Assembly (NCBI GenBank): GCA_913064725.1
Contig: CAJYAI010000010.1
Span: 1 to 58,492 of the forward strand
Length of the DNA: 58,492 nt
From: an uncultured Alteromonadaceae bacterium
Lineage (GTDB): Bacteria; Pseudomonadota; Gammaproteobacteria; Pseudomonadales; Halieaceae
Direction of reading: 5' to 3'
The translations under genes and the position numbers were made by a program. Under the pieces are notes generated by a model. It saw only the letters and a list, made by a program, of their open reading frames with translations, ran no database searches and was not told where the DNA came from. The first letter of the stretch is position 1. Each line of letters starts with the position of its first letter. Shown here in pieces: positions 1-8,738 of this stretch.

Positions 1-271
1 TTTGTGCAAAGCTATCGAGTGTTTTGTGTACCTCACCATCCGGGAGTATGACGCGCGTAACCTTGCGCTCACCCACCAAGGAGCGGAGAACTCTGTCTTC
101 ATAAAGTGGGGCGATGGTCGTGTTTGAGACAAGGCAGATGTTCCGACCGTCAAGCAAGCCATTGAGGATATGCTTGTCACTGAGAAGACCTCGTCCAATG
201 TAAATGGGATAGGCAGTTTGCGACGTATCCGCAGGGATGTTTACTGTGACGTTGGGCGCTCTATTGATCAT
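1..271 (-). CDS. aroB: 3-dehydroquinate synthase, N-terminal part (cut by window edge)
   Basis: Second step of the shikimate pathway: cytoplasmic, NAD- and metal-dependent cyclisation of DAHP to 3-dehydroquinate. Only about the first 90 residues are present; the gene runs off the left edge. Seen: an N-terminus MINRAPNVTVNI, then a YPIYIGRGLL segment and a DGEVHKTLDSF segment, which match the conserved start of AroB (the family usually has DGE.xKT here). The ATG at 269-271 lies inside the end of aroK, overlapping it by 11 bases, so the two are almost certainly translationally coupled as in the classical aroK-aroB pair. The C-terminal metal-binding half cannot be judged. Confidence 0.9.
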   Translation of the reverse strand, partial: MINRAPNVTVNIPADTSQTAYPIYIGRGLLSDKHILNGLLDGRNICLVSNTTIAPLYEDRVLRSLVGERKVTRVILPDGEVHKTLDSFAQ

Positions 272-791
272 CGTCCATTCCTGCCCGCGCTCGAAGCTGC
301 TCGGCAATACTGTTAGCTAACCTTTTTGCTGATCCTCCCGTCGATGCCACCGTGAGATCAGCGACATCGCGGTAGAGCGGCTCCCGCTCAGACATCAGCT
401 TCTGCAATATCGGCTTGACGTCTTTGCCTGCCAGCAACGGTCGCCTGGTCTTGCCACTCGTACGATTAACAAGGGTCGACAATGACGCAGCTAGATAGAC
501 AACCGTGCACTGCTCACTAGACAGGATGTCTCGGTTCTCATCTCGAATGACGACACCTCCGCCCGTAGCCACTACAACATTGTCTTTGTCTGCAAACTCG
601 CGAACTGCAGCCGCTTCTCTGTCGCGGAAACCTGATTCGCCCTCGATATCAAAAATCCAAGGAATGTCAGCACCTGCCCTCTCTTGGACAACGTCATCCA
701 GATCGACAAATGCTGCATTTAGGAGCACAGCGAGGTGTCTACCGATTGTCGATTTCCCGGCCCCGGGTGGACCTACTAAAAAAACAGGCAT
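261..791 (-). CDS. aroK: Shikimate kinase I
   Basis: Phosphorylates shikimate to shikimate 3-phosphate with ATP, in the cytoplasm. The 176-residue length is typical. Seen: Walker A loop GPPGAGKST at residues 7-15, the shikimate-side DLDD at 30-33, a GFRDRE segment at 54-59 containing the usual substrate-binding arginine, the GGG loop at 77-79, and a KTRRPLL lid segment near 115. The gene lies 29 bases downstream of pilQ and overlaps aroB, so it sits at the junction of the pilus operon and aromatic biosynthesis, a common gammaproteobacterial order. The long antisense ORF over the same bases is a shadow. Confidence 0.95.
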   Translation of the reverse strand: MPVFLVGPPGAGKSTIGRHLAVLLNAAFVDLDDVVQERAGADIPWIFDIEGESGFRDREAAAVREFADKDNVVVATGGGVVIRDENRDILSSEQCTVVYLAASLSTLVNRTSGKTRRPLLAGKDVKPILQKLMSEREPLYRDVADLTVASTGGSAKRLANSIAEQLRARAGMDDDQ

Positions 792-820
792 ATCAGTACT
801 CGATTAACCAGAGCTCTAGC

Positions 821-2938
821 TTAATCGAGTAGTACGTCGGAGAGTATGCGCGGTGTGATAAAGATCAACGTTTCTACCTTCTTATTTGTGCTTACCTTAC
901 TTCGAAAGACGGCGCCCACACCGGGTAGGTCACCAAGCACAGGGACTTTCTGAATCTGAATAGTCTCCTCGTTCTTAAAAACGCCACCGAGTACCACAGT
1001 CTCCCCATTACCCACTAATACCTGAGTGGTGAGTTCGGTGGTGTCAATCGAAGGCACAACGCCCCCATTGGCACTGGGCACCAGCTCCCCAACGGAGTCT
1101 TGATTGATGACTAAGTCCAGCAAGATACGATCATCGGGCGTTATGTTCGGCGTAACGTCAAGCTTCAGCACTGCCTCCTTAAACTGGGTGGTTGTCGCTC
1201 CCGATGCTGCACCCTCTTGATAGGGTATTTCGGTACCGGATTTAATAGTTGCTTGCTGTTTATCACCCGTAATCACCTTGGGCTGCGAAACGACTTCACC
1301 TTCACCAGCAGCTTCCAAGGCCGCGAGCTCCGCCGATAAGAACAGGTCGTCTGAGGTAAAACCAATTGCAAAGCCACTAGTCGCGCCGGCAATACCCAAA
1401 TCCACAAATGGCGCAGCAGCATAGGGTAAGCCGCCACTACCCGCTGCCTGATTTAGCGCTGCGGTTGCATCCATAGAAGATGCAATGGACAGTTGTTTTC
1501 GGGGTCCATTGGGGTCTAAAAAGCTCCCATCCCTAGTATATTCACCGCCCCACCTTACGCCCAATTGCTCATCGAGGTCCGAAGAAGCAATGACTATTCG
1601 AGCTTCTATCATAACCTGCCTAATGGGCACGTCCACGTTCTCGATAAGCACTCGAATCTCATCTAGCTTAGCCGCTGTATCGGTCACGATGATGGCATTG
1701 GTTCGGTCATCCACCACTACCGAACCGCGCTCGGAGACCAGGGAACCACCCTGCTCGGAGCCCGCCTCAAAAAGCGTGACAACTTGGTTCGCCTTAGCGT
1801 ATCGAATTTGAATAAACTCGGACTTAAGTGGCGCCAGCTCCGAGAATTGCTTGTTGGTCTCAATTTCGAGTCGCTCACGCTCGGCAATTTCCGCTGCAGG
1901 AGCAACCATCAGGACATTGCCAACTTGTCGGCTATCCAAACCCTTCGTTTTGAGCACCAGCTCCATCGCTTGATCCCAGGGCACATTTTGCAGCCTCAGG
2001 GTAATATTGCCAGCGACCGTATCCGATGCGACTAAGTTCAGATCAGTAAAGTCAGCAATGAGCTGAAGCACTGCCCTTACCTCAATGTTTTGAAAGTTCA
2101 GCGAGATGCGATCACCGACATAGCTGAATTCACTCAGCTGCTGCTCGCGCTCCGATTCTGAGAGCGCCTTAACACTGACGATATACTCACCGCCCTGCTG
2201 GTACGCCAAATAGTCAAAATAGCCCTCGGCCTGCATAACCACGCGAGCACCTCTTCCCGAGGGGGTTACCTCTATTTCAGACACCGGTGTTGCAAAGTCT
2301 GTTACATCGTAGCGCCGACTCAGCGCCTCGGATACATCGGTGTCACTGAACTCAAGGTTGATACGATTACCCTCGCTGGAGACATTAACATCAACGCCGC
2401 TGTCACTCAGCGAGAGAACAAGCTGCCCTTCGCCGTCACTGGCGCGTCTAAATTCCACGTCTGTGAGAACTGACGTGGCCCCCGATGAGTAAACAGACGT
2501 TTTTGCAGACCTCGCCCCAGCTCGAGATGGTGCCGTGTATGACTCAGCAGAAGCTGCACCTACAGTGAGAACAAACTGTTGGCCTTCGACCTTCGCATCA
2601 AATTCTCCCAGTTGCGACAGATTGACGATTAAGCGACTTCGATCCCCTGCCTCGACCACCACGACGCTCGATGCATTACCCTCGGGGAGCGCGTAACGCC
2701 GCTGTGAAAGCCGGTTTTCAGTCTCTGGGAAATCAATCACAATTCGCGCGGGGTCCTCGATGGTATAACTTGAAAACTCCGGTGGCTCTCGGTCATCGAA
2801 TTCCAACGCAATCGACAGCTGGCCACTTGGCTGCGCATTAAAACTGATGTCGGTAATGGCCTGCTCGGCCGCCGCAGCAAGTGACGCCACCATAGAAAAG
2901 ACGTAAAAAAGAAACACTGAGCGAAGATGCGTCATCAT
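821..2938 (-). CDS. pilQ: Type IV pilus secretin PilQ
   Basis: Forms the outer-membrane multimeric channel through which the type IV pilus passes. The 705-residue protein starts with a signal peptide (hydrophobic stretch, then AAAA around residues 20-24). Two beta-rich AMIN-like repeats follow (roughly 27-130 and 155-255), which in PilQ bind peptidoglycan. Then comes an N0/STN-like domain containing VASDTVAGNITLRL near residue 305, and a C-terminal secretin domain with the VVLGGVFKNEE and RVLGDLPGVGAVF-like segments. It is the last pilus gene of pilMNOPQ; its start is either of two tandem ATG codons at 2936-2938 and 2933-2935. It acts with the inner-membrane alignment complex encoded just upstream; pilus motor genes are not in this window. 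Confidence 0.95.
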   Translation of the reverse strand: MMTHLRSVFLFYVFSMVASLAAAAEQAITDISFNAQPSGQLSIALEFDDREPPEFSSYTIEDPARIVIDFPETENRLSQRRYALPEGNASSVVVVEAGDRSRLIVNLSQLGEFDAKVEGQQFVLTVGAASAESYTAPSRAGARSAKTSVYSSGATSVLTDVEFRRASDGEGQLVLSLSDSGVDVNVSSEGNRINLEFSDTDVSEALSRRYDVTDFATPVSEIEVTPSGRGARVVMQAEGYFDYLAYQQGGEYIVSVKALSESEREQQLSEFSYVGDRISLNFQNIEVRAVLQLIADFTDLNLVASDTVAGNITLRLQNVPWDQAMELVLKTKGLDSRQVGNVLMVAPAAEIAERERLEIETNKQFSELAPLKSEFIQIRYAKANQVVTLFEAGSEQGGSLVSERGSVVVDDRTNAIIVTDTAAKLDEIRVLIENVDVPIRQVMIEARIVIASSDLDEQLGVRWGGEYTRDGSFLDPNGPRKQLSIASSMDATAALNQAAGSGGLPYAAAPFVDLGIAGATSGFAIGFTSDDLFLSAELAALEAAGEGEVVSQPKVITGDKQQATIKSGTEIPYQEGAASGATTTQFKEAVLKLDVTPNITPDDRILLDLVINQDSVGELVPSANGGVVPSIDTTELTTQVLVGNGETVVLGGVFKNEETIQIQKVPVLGDLPGVGAVFRSKVSTNKKVETLIFITPRILSDVLLD

Positions 2939-2970
2939 TTATGTTCTACCCACAGTAATATTCTCGCGCA

Positions 2971-3513
2971 TCATTGCGCTACCAGCTCCAGAGTTCTCGG
3001 GCGTTCAACCCAGCCGTTTAATGTCCCATCAGTCACAATCTCCATGATCGCGATATACCCATCGCCAACATCTACCACTTTGCCATGATCAGGGCCTAAG
3101 TAATTGCCTTCCCTGACTCGATGAATACCGCCTATTGGATCACGCAGTAAGGCCCACTCTACACCTTGCCGCTGCAGCCGACCGACCATTGATAGTGAGT
3201 CCACACTGAACTGCTCCAAAAACTCTTTAGGCCGCGTGCGCTCAGGCGCGACAGTAGCTCGAAGCCGCAAGGTTGTCAGCTCAACTACTTCGATGGGACG
3301 GTCGAAGGGCGACCGCATACTGGTTGCGGAATAAGTAAACGCTTCATAGGCAGTAAACGTTGGGATAGGCTCGATGAGACCACCTGGCCGTTCCGATTTA
3401 TCGTCTACAAACTGCTGCAAATCACCCACGTTTGAAGCGCCACAAGCGGACAGTAGACCGACAGACAAAATGAGGCTCGCCGTGCCTGGTACTGTTGTCA
3501 GCTTATTCAGCAT
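2971..3513 (-). CDS. pilP: Type IV pilus inner-membrane lipoprotein PilP
   Basis: Periplasmic lipoprotein that links the PilMNO inner-membrane complex to the PilQ secretin. The 180-residue sequence has a short hydrophobic signal and a lipobox LLSAC with the acylated cysteine at residue 24. A low-complexity linker follows, then a compact beta domain (about 75-180) with FLEQFSVDSLSMVG and the LGPDHGKV segment typical of PilP. It overlaps the end of pilO by 11 bases, implying coupled translation in the operon. Length and lipobox match the family. Confidence 0.93.
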   Translation of the reverse strand: MLNKLTTVPGTASLILSVGLLSACGASNVGDLQQFVDDKSERPGGLIEPIPTFTAYEAFTYSATSMRSPFDRPIEVVELTTLRLRATVAPERTRPKEFLEQFSVDSLSMVGRLQRQGVEWALLRDPIGGIHRVREGNYLGPDHGKVVDVGDGYIAIMEIVTDGTLNGWVERPRTLELVAQ

Positions 3514-4123
3514 CGGCCTCGTCTCTGTAGCGATAGGTTTTTGCCGTAATATCCATCCTCAAATTAGCACTGTCATCAGCGTCCATGACAATCTCAAAGT
3601 CGTGCAAGGTAACAATGCGCGGCAACCCTGCCATTCCAGACACAAATGCGCCGAGATCGTGATAGGAACCCGTGGCCGCTATCGAAATGGGCAACTCCAC
3701 ATAGAACTCCTCTACGACTTCATCCAGCAGATCTATCGCTTCAATATCAAGACCGTTTAACTCGCCCTTAGATGAAATATCTTCCAAAAGTCCCGGCACT
3801 TCCGTATCTGATGGAAGCTGACTAACTAACGCACCCAAGCTTTGGCGCATATCTGTTAATTGTGCCGTGTAAGCATCCAGGTTCTGGGCTTCAAACGACT
3901 TTCGCTCGAACTGTCGCCGCAACTCCAGTTCCTGCTCCTTCGCAACCTGCAGACGACCAGATAATGCAGACAGGTGGTAATAGTAACCGCCTGCAAGCAG
4001 GGCGATAAATAGCAGCACTATGAGCAAACCTCTCGCAGCCGCAGGCCAAGAGCCTACATTCTCGAGGTCTAAATCAGCCAGATTGACTTCATTGAGTTCT
4101 TTTAGGTTATCTAACCAACTCAT
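3503..4123 (-). CDS. pilO: Type IV pilus assembly protein PilO
   Basis: Inner-membrane subunit of the pilus alignment complex, forming heterodimers with PilN. The 206-residue protein has a short cytoplasmic tail, one transmembrane helix at about 31-49, a charged heptad-like coiled-coil segment (about 52-95) and a ferredoxin-like periplasmic domain. It begins immediately after the pilN stop codon with no spacer and overlaps pilP at its other end. Family assignment rests on topology, length and operon position more than on a single motif. Confidence 0.93.
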   Translation of the reverse strand: MSWLDNLKELNEVNLADLDLENVGSWPAAARGLLIVLLFIALLAGGYYYHLSALSGRLQVAKEQELELRRQFERKSFEAQNLDAYTAQLTDMRQSLGALVSQLPSDTEVPGLLEDISSKGELNGLDIEAIDLLDEVVEEFYVELPISIAATGSYHDLGAFVSGMAGLPRIVTLHDFEIVMDADDSANLRMDITAKTYRYRDEADAE

Positions 4124-4681
4124 CTAGCCCTCCCCCGTCTTGGGAAGTTGAATCTTCACCGACAAACTAAAGCGCATAGCCGACTCACCCAACTCTTCGG
4201 CTGCAGTGACGCCATCAAGCGACGGCTTAGCCAACCACGCGGAGGCATCTAGACGCCGCATCAAACTCGAGACTCGATTATTTGATTCAGCAATACCCTC
4301 GATAAACATCGTATCCTCTTGAGCGGAAAGGGTCTTGTAGTACACGCCATCGGGGACCGTGCGGACTAACTCGTCAAGAACCCTAACAATAATCGGACGA
4401 TTGCCCTGAAGCTCTTGAATGACGCGCATACGCTCGATCAACAGCTGACGTTGCGATCGCAGATCACGGATCTCAGCAACACGCGCATCCACAAGTGCAA
4501 TGTTGTCCTCTAAGAAACGGTTTCGGGCACTCTGCGTATCGAGTTGGCTATCAACCACGCGGTCACTCACAACCAAAATTAAGACCGCCACAGCCGCAGA
4601 AAGCCCAAGAGAAGAGAAAAACGTGCGCTGCCGCTCCGCTCTAAGCTCCTCTCGCCATGGCAGAAGGTTGATATTCGCCAT
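4124..4681 (-). CDS. pilN: Type IV pilus assembly protein PilN
   Basis: Bitopic inner-membrane protein that recruits cytoplasmic PilM and pairs with PilO. The N-terminus MANINLLPWREE carries the conserved INLLPWR motif that inserts into the PilM groove. A transmembrane helix at about 22-39 is followed by a coiled coil (about 45-85) and a periplasmic alpha/beta domain with the family-type GVYYKTL segment. The start codon shares one base (4681) with the pilM stop codon (TGATG arrangement), so translation is coupled. The 185-residue length is typical. Confidence 0.95.
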   Translation of the reverse strand: MANINLLPWREELRAERQRTFFSSLGLSAAVAVLILVVSDRVVDSQLDTQSARNRFLEDNIALVDARVAEIRDLRSQRQLLIERMRVIQELQGNRPIIVRVLDELVRTVPDGVYYKTLSAQEDTMFIEGIAESNNRVSSLMRRLDASAWLAKPSLDGVTAAEELGESAMRFSLSVKIQLPKTGEG

Positions 4682-5736
4682 CAGCCCATTGCCCTCAACG
4701 CAAGACCTGCCGCCACCATCATCGCTGGCGCGTCACCGCTCAACGCAACCGCGTTTACACGCGGCGAAATAGACATATTATGAAACGGATTGGCGATGGT
4801 TGTCGGTGTAGCTAAACGGCTTCCGACCAAGGAGACCAATCCGTCAGTGGCAGCCACACCGCCGGCCAAAAAAATATGGTCTACGGCGTTGAAGCTGCTC
4901 GACGAATAAAAAAATTGCAGCGATCGCCCTACTTGCTGAATCACGGCTTCCTTAAAGGGTGTTAGCACCTCTTCTTCATATCCGTCAGGTAAGCCGCCCT
5001 GTTTTTTTGCGAGTCCAGCCTCACGTAACGGCAGTCCATATCGCCGCATTATCTCATCAGTAAGCTGCTTGCCACCAAAGTTCTGCTCCCTGGTGTAGGC
5101 ATTTGCGCCCTGATTTATGACCGACAGAGTCGTCATGGTGGCACCAATATCAACCACAGCCACGGTCGCCGCGGGGTCAACCCCTGCAACAGGCCTGATC
5201 AATTCGTACGCGCGCTCCATAGAGTAGGCTTCAACATCGATGACCTTTGGCGTAAGTCCAGCCAGTTCAAGTGCCTCAACGCGCAAATCAATGGTCTCTC
5301 TGCGGCAAGCTGCCAACAAAACATCGACTTGGTCATCCCGCCCAGGGGTAGGGCCTTGCACCTCAAAATCCAGCGCAACCTCTTCCAATGGATAAGGAAT
5401 ATATTGATCGGCTTCCAGTGCTATCTGGGTTTCCATCTCTTCATCAGTAAGACCTGCCGGCATTGCTATCGTTTTGTTTATTACTGATGAACCCGAAACC
5501 GCGGCAACCACCTCTGTGGCACGCGATCGGCTCTGATGCATGACGCTCTGAATCGCTGTTGCAACCTCACCAACATTATTGATGTTTTTTTCAAATACGG
5601 CACCCTGCGGCAGTGAAGCCACCGAATACGCTTCTACACGGTATCCGCTGTCGGATTCTGATAACTCCAACAGCTTGATCGTCGTAGAGCTAATATCGAT
5701 GCCAACTCTAGACCCCTGCCGTTTTCTATTGAGCAT
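4681..5736 (-). CDS. pilM: Type IV pilus ATPase-fold protein PilM
   Basis: Actin/FtsA-like cytoplasmic protein that forms the ring under PilN/PilO. An open frame extends to 5979, but the family N-terminus (a short basic leader, then GIDISSTTIKLLEL) begins at the ATG at 5734-5736. That start gives a normal 351 residues; the extra 81 upstream residues are cysteine-rich and unlike PilM, so I rejected them. Seen: the nucleotide phosphate-1 motif GIDISSTTIK at about 12-21, a second phosphate motif around VAVVDIGATMTTL, and the adenosine motif IFLAGGVAA near the C-terminus. It is first gene of pilMNOPQ and divergent from mrcA, with 187 bases between the two chosen starts. Confidence 0.92.
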   Translation of the reverse strand: MLNRKRQGSRVGIDISSTTIKLLELSESDSGYRVEAYSVASLPQGAVFEKNINNVGEVATAIQSVMHQSRSRATEVVAAVSGSSVINKTIAMPAGLTDEEMETQIALEADQYIPYPLEEVALDFEVQGPTPGRDDQVDVLLAACRRETIDLRVEALELAGLTPKVIDVEAYSMERAYELIRPVAGVDPAATVAVVDIGATMTTLSVINQGANAYTREQNFGGKQLTDEIMRRYGLPLREAGLAKKQGGLPDGYEEEVLTPFKEAVIQQVGRSLQFFYSSSSFNAVDHIFLAGGVAATDGLVSLVGSRLATPTTIANPFHNMSISPRVNAVALSGDAPAMMVAAGLALRAMG

Positions 5737-5923
5737 GCCTAACACAGATCTACACTTCCCCACCTGCACGCAACGCGCGCAATTATCAGTCGCCAATAAA
5801 GTAACAACGTGCTCATGATTGCAACACAGGTTGCGATAAAGTGCATCCTGAGAGTTAAGATGTGGTCGACAAAAACAGCTACTATGTCGAGTTTTCGCCG
5901 CATTAGAATTGGAGAGATGGGCA

Positions 5924-8350
5924 TTGTCCTTCGCTAAACACAGCGCCAGAGCTTTCGTCCTGATTGTTGCCGCCGGCATATGGTGGTTGGCGGGCTTGTA
6001 CCTCTATCTCAGCCCTAAACTGCCAGACGCCGAGGCACTCACTGATATAAAACTGCAAACACCGCTTCGTGTTATGAGTTCAGACGGTCAGCTCATAGGC
6101 CAATTTGGAGAACAAAAGCGAATTCCAGTTCGCTATGAGGATTTACCCAGCACGTTTGTTGATGCGTTATTAGCCGCGGAGGATGACGGATTTTTCGAGC
6201 ACTCAGGTATTGCCTTTTTAAGCCTCGCTCGAGCGGTTTCTGAGCTAATTATCACCGGTAGCAAGCAAAGCGGCGGCTCCACCATCACCATGCAGGTCGC
6301 GCGAAACTTTTTTTTGACCTTGGATCAAACGTTCATCCGAAAATTTACGGAAATTTTGTTGGCCTTGGAAATAGAACAACGGCTCAGCAAAGAAGCTATT
6401 TTGGAACTGTATGTTAATCGCGTTTTCCTGGGCCATCGTAGCTACGGATTTGAAACGGCTGCGCAAACTTATTACGGGCGCTCATTGAGCGAATTAACGA
6501 TTGCTGAACACGCCATGCTGGCAGGCGTGCCCCAGGCACCGTCAAGAAACAATCCTCTGAGCAACCCAGAACGCAGTGAACTGCGACGCAATTGGATTTT
6601 GGGCCGAATGCTAGCGCTCGATATGATCGACAGGTCTACCTATGAGCAAGCCATTGCGACACGGGATAATGCATCATTCAATGGGCTCAAAGTGGAAGTC
6701 GACGCTGATTATGTTGCGGAGATGGCTCGACAGTTTGCGGTAGAGCAATTGGGCGACAAGGCCTACAACGACGGTTACATCATTCACACCACGGTCGACG
6801 GAGTTTTGCAGCAGGCAGCCCGCGACGCCGTACTTAAAGGTCTTATCACCTACGACACCCGACATGGCTGGCGCGGGCCCGAGCAACGACACCCGCCACT
6901 TGAAGATGAATCCCCAGAAGAGCGAGAGACGCGATGGGCACAAGTACTTCGAGCCATGCCAATTATCGCCGATTTACAACCTGCCATCGTTACCGCAGTT
7001 CAAACCGATGGCGTGATCGTCAGACTCAAAGACGATGCCACAGGCTTCCTGTCTTGGCAGGACGATCTGCGTCAAATACGCCGCTTCCTAAACGAGGACC
7101 TCAGATCAGAACGAGCCTCATCAGTTGACGCGTTGCTGACCGTGGGCGATCTGATTCGAGTTAGTGCGACTCAAGTTAGTACGAACAGGGACGAGCTAAA
7201 GCTGGCTCAGGTGCCACGCGTTCAAGGTGCGCTGGTGTCGCTAGACCCTAACGATGGCGCCATAAAATCACTAGTTGGCGGTATGGGCTTCGTCCTCTCT
7301 AAATTTAATCGTGCGACCCAAGCAAAACGGCAGCCTGGGTCCAACTTTAAACCATTTCTCTACGCAGCCGCCCTAGAAAACGGAATACACCCTGCAACGC
7401 TCATCAATGACGCGCCGGTCGTTGTGGGGAATCTGTCTGATGAAGATATGTGGCGACCAGAAAATGACAGCGGCCGTTTTTATGGTCCAACGCGCGTGCG
7501 GGAGGCGCTGACCTTCTCACGTAACCTCGTATCAATTCGTGTCCTTCAGCAACTTGGGGTTCGAAAACTGATTGAAATGGCGGACAGAGTGGGATTTGAC
7601 GTAAGTGATATGCAGTCAAATCTCACACTTGCTCTGGGGACTCACGCCTACACCCCCATGGAGATTGCCAGCGGCTATGCCGCCATAGCCAACAGTGGAT
7701 TTAAGATCGAGCCCTGGCTTATCGACCGAATCGAAGATATTGATGGCAATATTATTTACAAAGCTGATCCAATGTTGGCTTGTGGCCAATGCGAGGATGA
7801 GATAACTAATGACGCATTTCTTGAGGCCTCTCGAATAGAAGAACTGTTAAAAGATGATGAGCCGACTGCGCGCGAGGCCCCCCGCGTTATCGACGAGCGC
7901 GTCACGTATGTCCTGACCTCGATGCTTGAAGATGCTATTCAGCGGGGCACCGGAAGACGAGCGAGGGTGCTTGAGCGCGAGGATATCGCAGGCAAAACAG
8001 GCACAACAAATGGCCCTCGTGATGCCTGGTTTTCTGGCTACAATCGGGATCTTGTGACAACCGCTTGGGTTGGGTTTGACGATTACAGCCTCATGGGTCG
8101 TCGAGAATTTGGCGGTACGGCAGCGCTACCTATATGGATCGATTTTATGAGAGTCGCTCTACCGAAAGAGCGCACGAGTAGAGGGATGCCCTCGGGCATC
8201 GTTCGATTGCGCATCGATAAAGAGACAGGACAACGGACAGATAGTCAGGCGTCTTCCATATGGGAGGTCTTCCTAGAGGAATTTGCGCCCGATAGCACGG
8301 AAGAACGGCAAAGCGACGCAGAAATAGAAGACTTAGAGGGATTGTTCTAA
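5924..8350 (+). CDS. mrcA: Penicillin-binding protein 1A (bifunctional murein transglycosylase/transpeptidase)
   Basis: Inner-membrane enzyme that polymerises and cross-links peptidoglycan. From the chosen start it has 808 residues: one transmembrane helix (about 6-28), a GT51 transglycosylase domain with the catalytic EDDGFFEHSG motif (E86) and GGSTITMQ motif, an OB-like insert, then the transpeptidase domain with SNFK (S473), SRN (532-534) and KTG (691-693). All catalytic residues are present. The start is uncertain: no in-frame ATG exists near the N-terminus. TTG at 5924 has GGAGAG seven bases upstream and is preferred; an in-frame TTG at 5909 would add five residues. Divergent from pilM, the usual gammaproteobacterial arrangement. 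Confidence 0.95.
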   Translation: MSFAKHSARAFVLIVAAGIWWLAGLYLYLSPKLPDAEALTDIKLQTPLRVMSSDGQLIGQFGEQKRIPVRYEDLPSTFVDALLAAEDDGFFEHSGIAFLSLARAVSELIITGSKQSGGSTITMQVARNFFLTLDQTFIRKFTEILLALEIEQRLSKEAILELYVNRVFLGHRSYGFETAAQTYYGRSLSELTIAEHAMLAGVPQAPSRNNPLSNPERSELRRNWILGRMLALDMIDRSTYEQAIATRDNASFNGLKVEVDADYVAEMARQFAVEQLGDKAYNDGYIIHTTVDGVLQQAARDAVLKGLITYDTRHGWRGPEQRHPPLEDESPEERETRWAQVLRAMPIIADLQPAIVTAVQTDGVIVRLKDDATGFLSWQDDLRQIRRFLNEDLRSERASSVDALLTVGDLIRVSATQVSTNRDELKLAQVPRVQGALVSLDPNDGAIKSLVGGMGFVLSKFNRATQAKRQPGSNFKPFLYAAALENGIHPATLINDAPVVVGNLSDEDMWRPENDSGRFYGPTRVREALTFSRNLVSIRVLQQLGVRKLIEMADRVGFDVSDMQSNLTLALGTHAYTPMEIASGYAAIANSGFKIEPWLIDRIEDIDGNIIYKADPMLACGQCEDEITNDAFLEASRIEELLKDDEPTAREAPRVIDERVTYVLTSMLEDAIQRGTGRRARVLEREDIAGKTGTTNGPRDAWFSGYNRDLVTTAWVGFDDYSLMGRREFGGTAALPIWIDFMRVALPKERTSRGMPSGIVRLRIDKETGQRTDSQASSIWEVFLEEFAPDSTEERQSDAEIEDLEGLF

Positions 8351-8401
8351 ACGGCAGCGTACAGCAGTCGTTATCCTGAATTCGCCTGAGGTGACGATGG
8401 C

Positions 8402-8429
8402 AAAAAAAAACGCCGACATAAGCCGACGT
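8402..8429 (-). terminator. Possible weak terminator for rpmE
   Basis: On the minus strand, 21 bases past the rpmE stop, an imperfect GC-rich inverted repeat (ACGTCGGC/GTCGGCGT, loop TTAT, two mismatches) is followed by a run of nine T. The position and T-run fit intrinsic termination, but the stem is imperfect. It lies between convergent mrcA and rpmE. Confidence 0.4.
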
Positions 8430-8449
8430 TTTCGCGTTACCGGGAGCGC

Positions 8450-8665
8450 TTACTTTTTCAGGCTTCGGCCAGCAAAGCGCTTATTGAAGCGATCTACTCG
8501 ACCACCAGAGTCGACAATTTTCTGCTTACCCGTGAAAAAGGGGTGGCACCGACTACACACGTCAATAGTGATATCCTGTGTGAGTGTTGAACGCGTTTTG
8601 ATCTCGTTGCCACAGCTGCAACGAGCAGTGATGTCTTCGTAACGCGGATGAATGTCTGCCTTCAT
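8450..8665 (-). CDS. rpmE: 50S ribosomal protein L31 (zinc-binding form)
   Basis: Large-subunit ribosomal protein. Starting at the ATG at 8663-8665 gives 71 residues beginning MKADIHPRY, the standard L31 N-terminus; the frame is open five codons further upstream, but those do not fit the family. The zinc ligands CSC and CSRC are all present, marking the C+ form rather than the zinc-free RpmE2 paralogue that replaces it under zinc starvation. HPFFTGKQK and the C-terminal [10 protein letters not shown] segment are diagnostic. It is divergent from priA; a candidate promoter is listed separately. Confidence 0.96.
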   Translation of the reverse strand: MKADIHPRYEDITARCSCGNEIKTRSTLTQDITIDVCSRCHPFFTGKQKIVDSGGRVDRFNKRFAGRSLKK

Positions 8666-8710
8666 GTTGCCCTCGAGCACCTTGTGGGTGTCTGATAAAA
8701 AAGAGCGCGG

Positions 8711-8738
8711 ATGATACCAGAGCCCAAAGCCAATTCAA
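8711..8738 (-). promoter_or_regulatory. Candidate sigma-70 promoter of rpmE
   Basis: Reading the minus strand: TTGAAT (8738-8733), a 16-base spacer, then TATCAT (8716-8711), matching 4/6 and 5/6 of the sigma-70 consensus. A GC-rich discriminator (CCGCGC) follows, as is common for ribosomal protein genes under stringent control. The -10 box coincides with the first two codons of divergent priA. The 5' leader would be about 40 bases. Inference from motif and position. Confidence 0.5.

Noticed and set aside
5737..5979. N-terminal extension of pilM by 81 residues
   Set aside because: The extension is cysteine- and histidine-rich, overlaps the mrcA start on the other strand and does not match PilM; the family start is at 5736.
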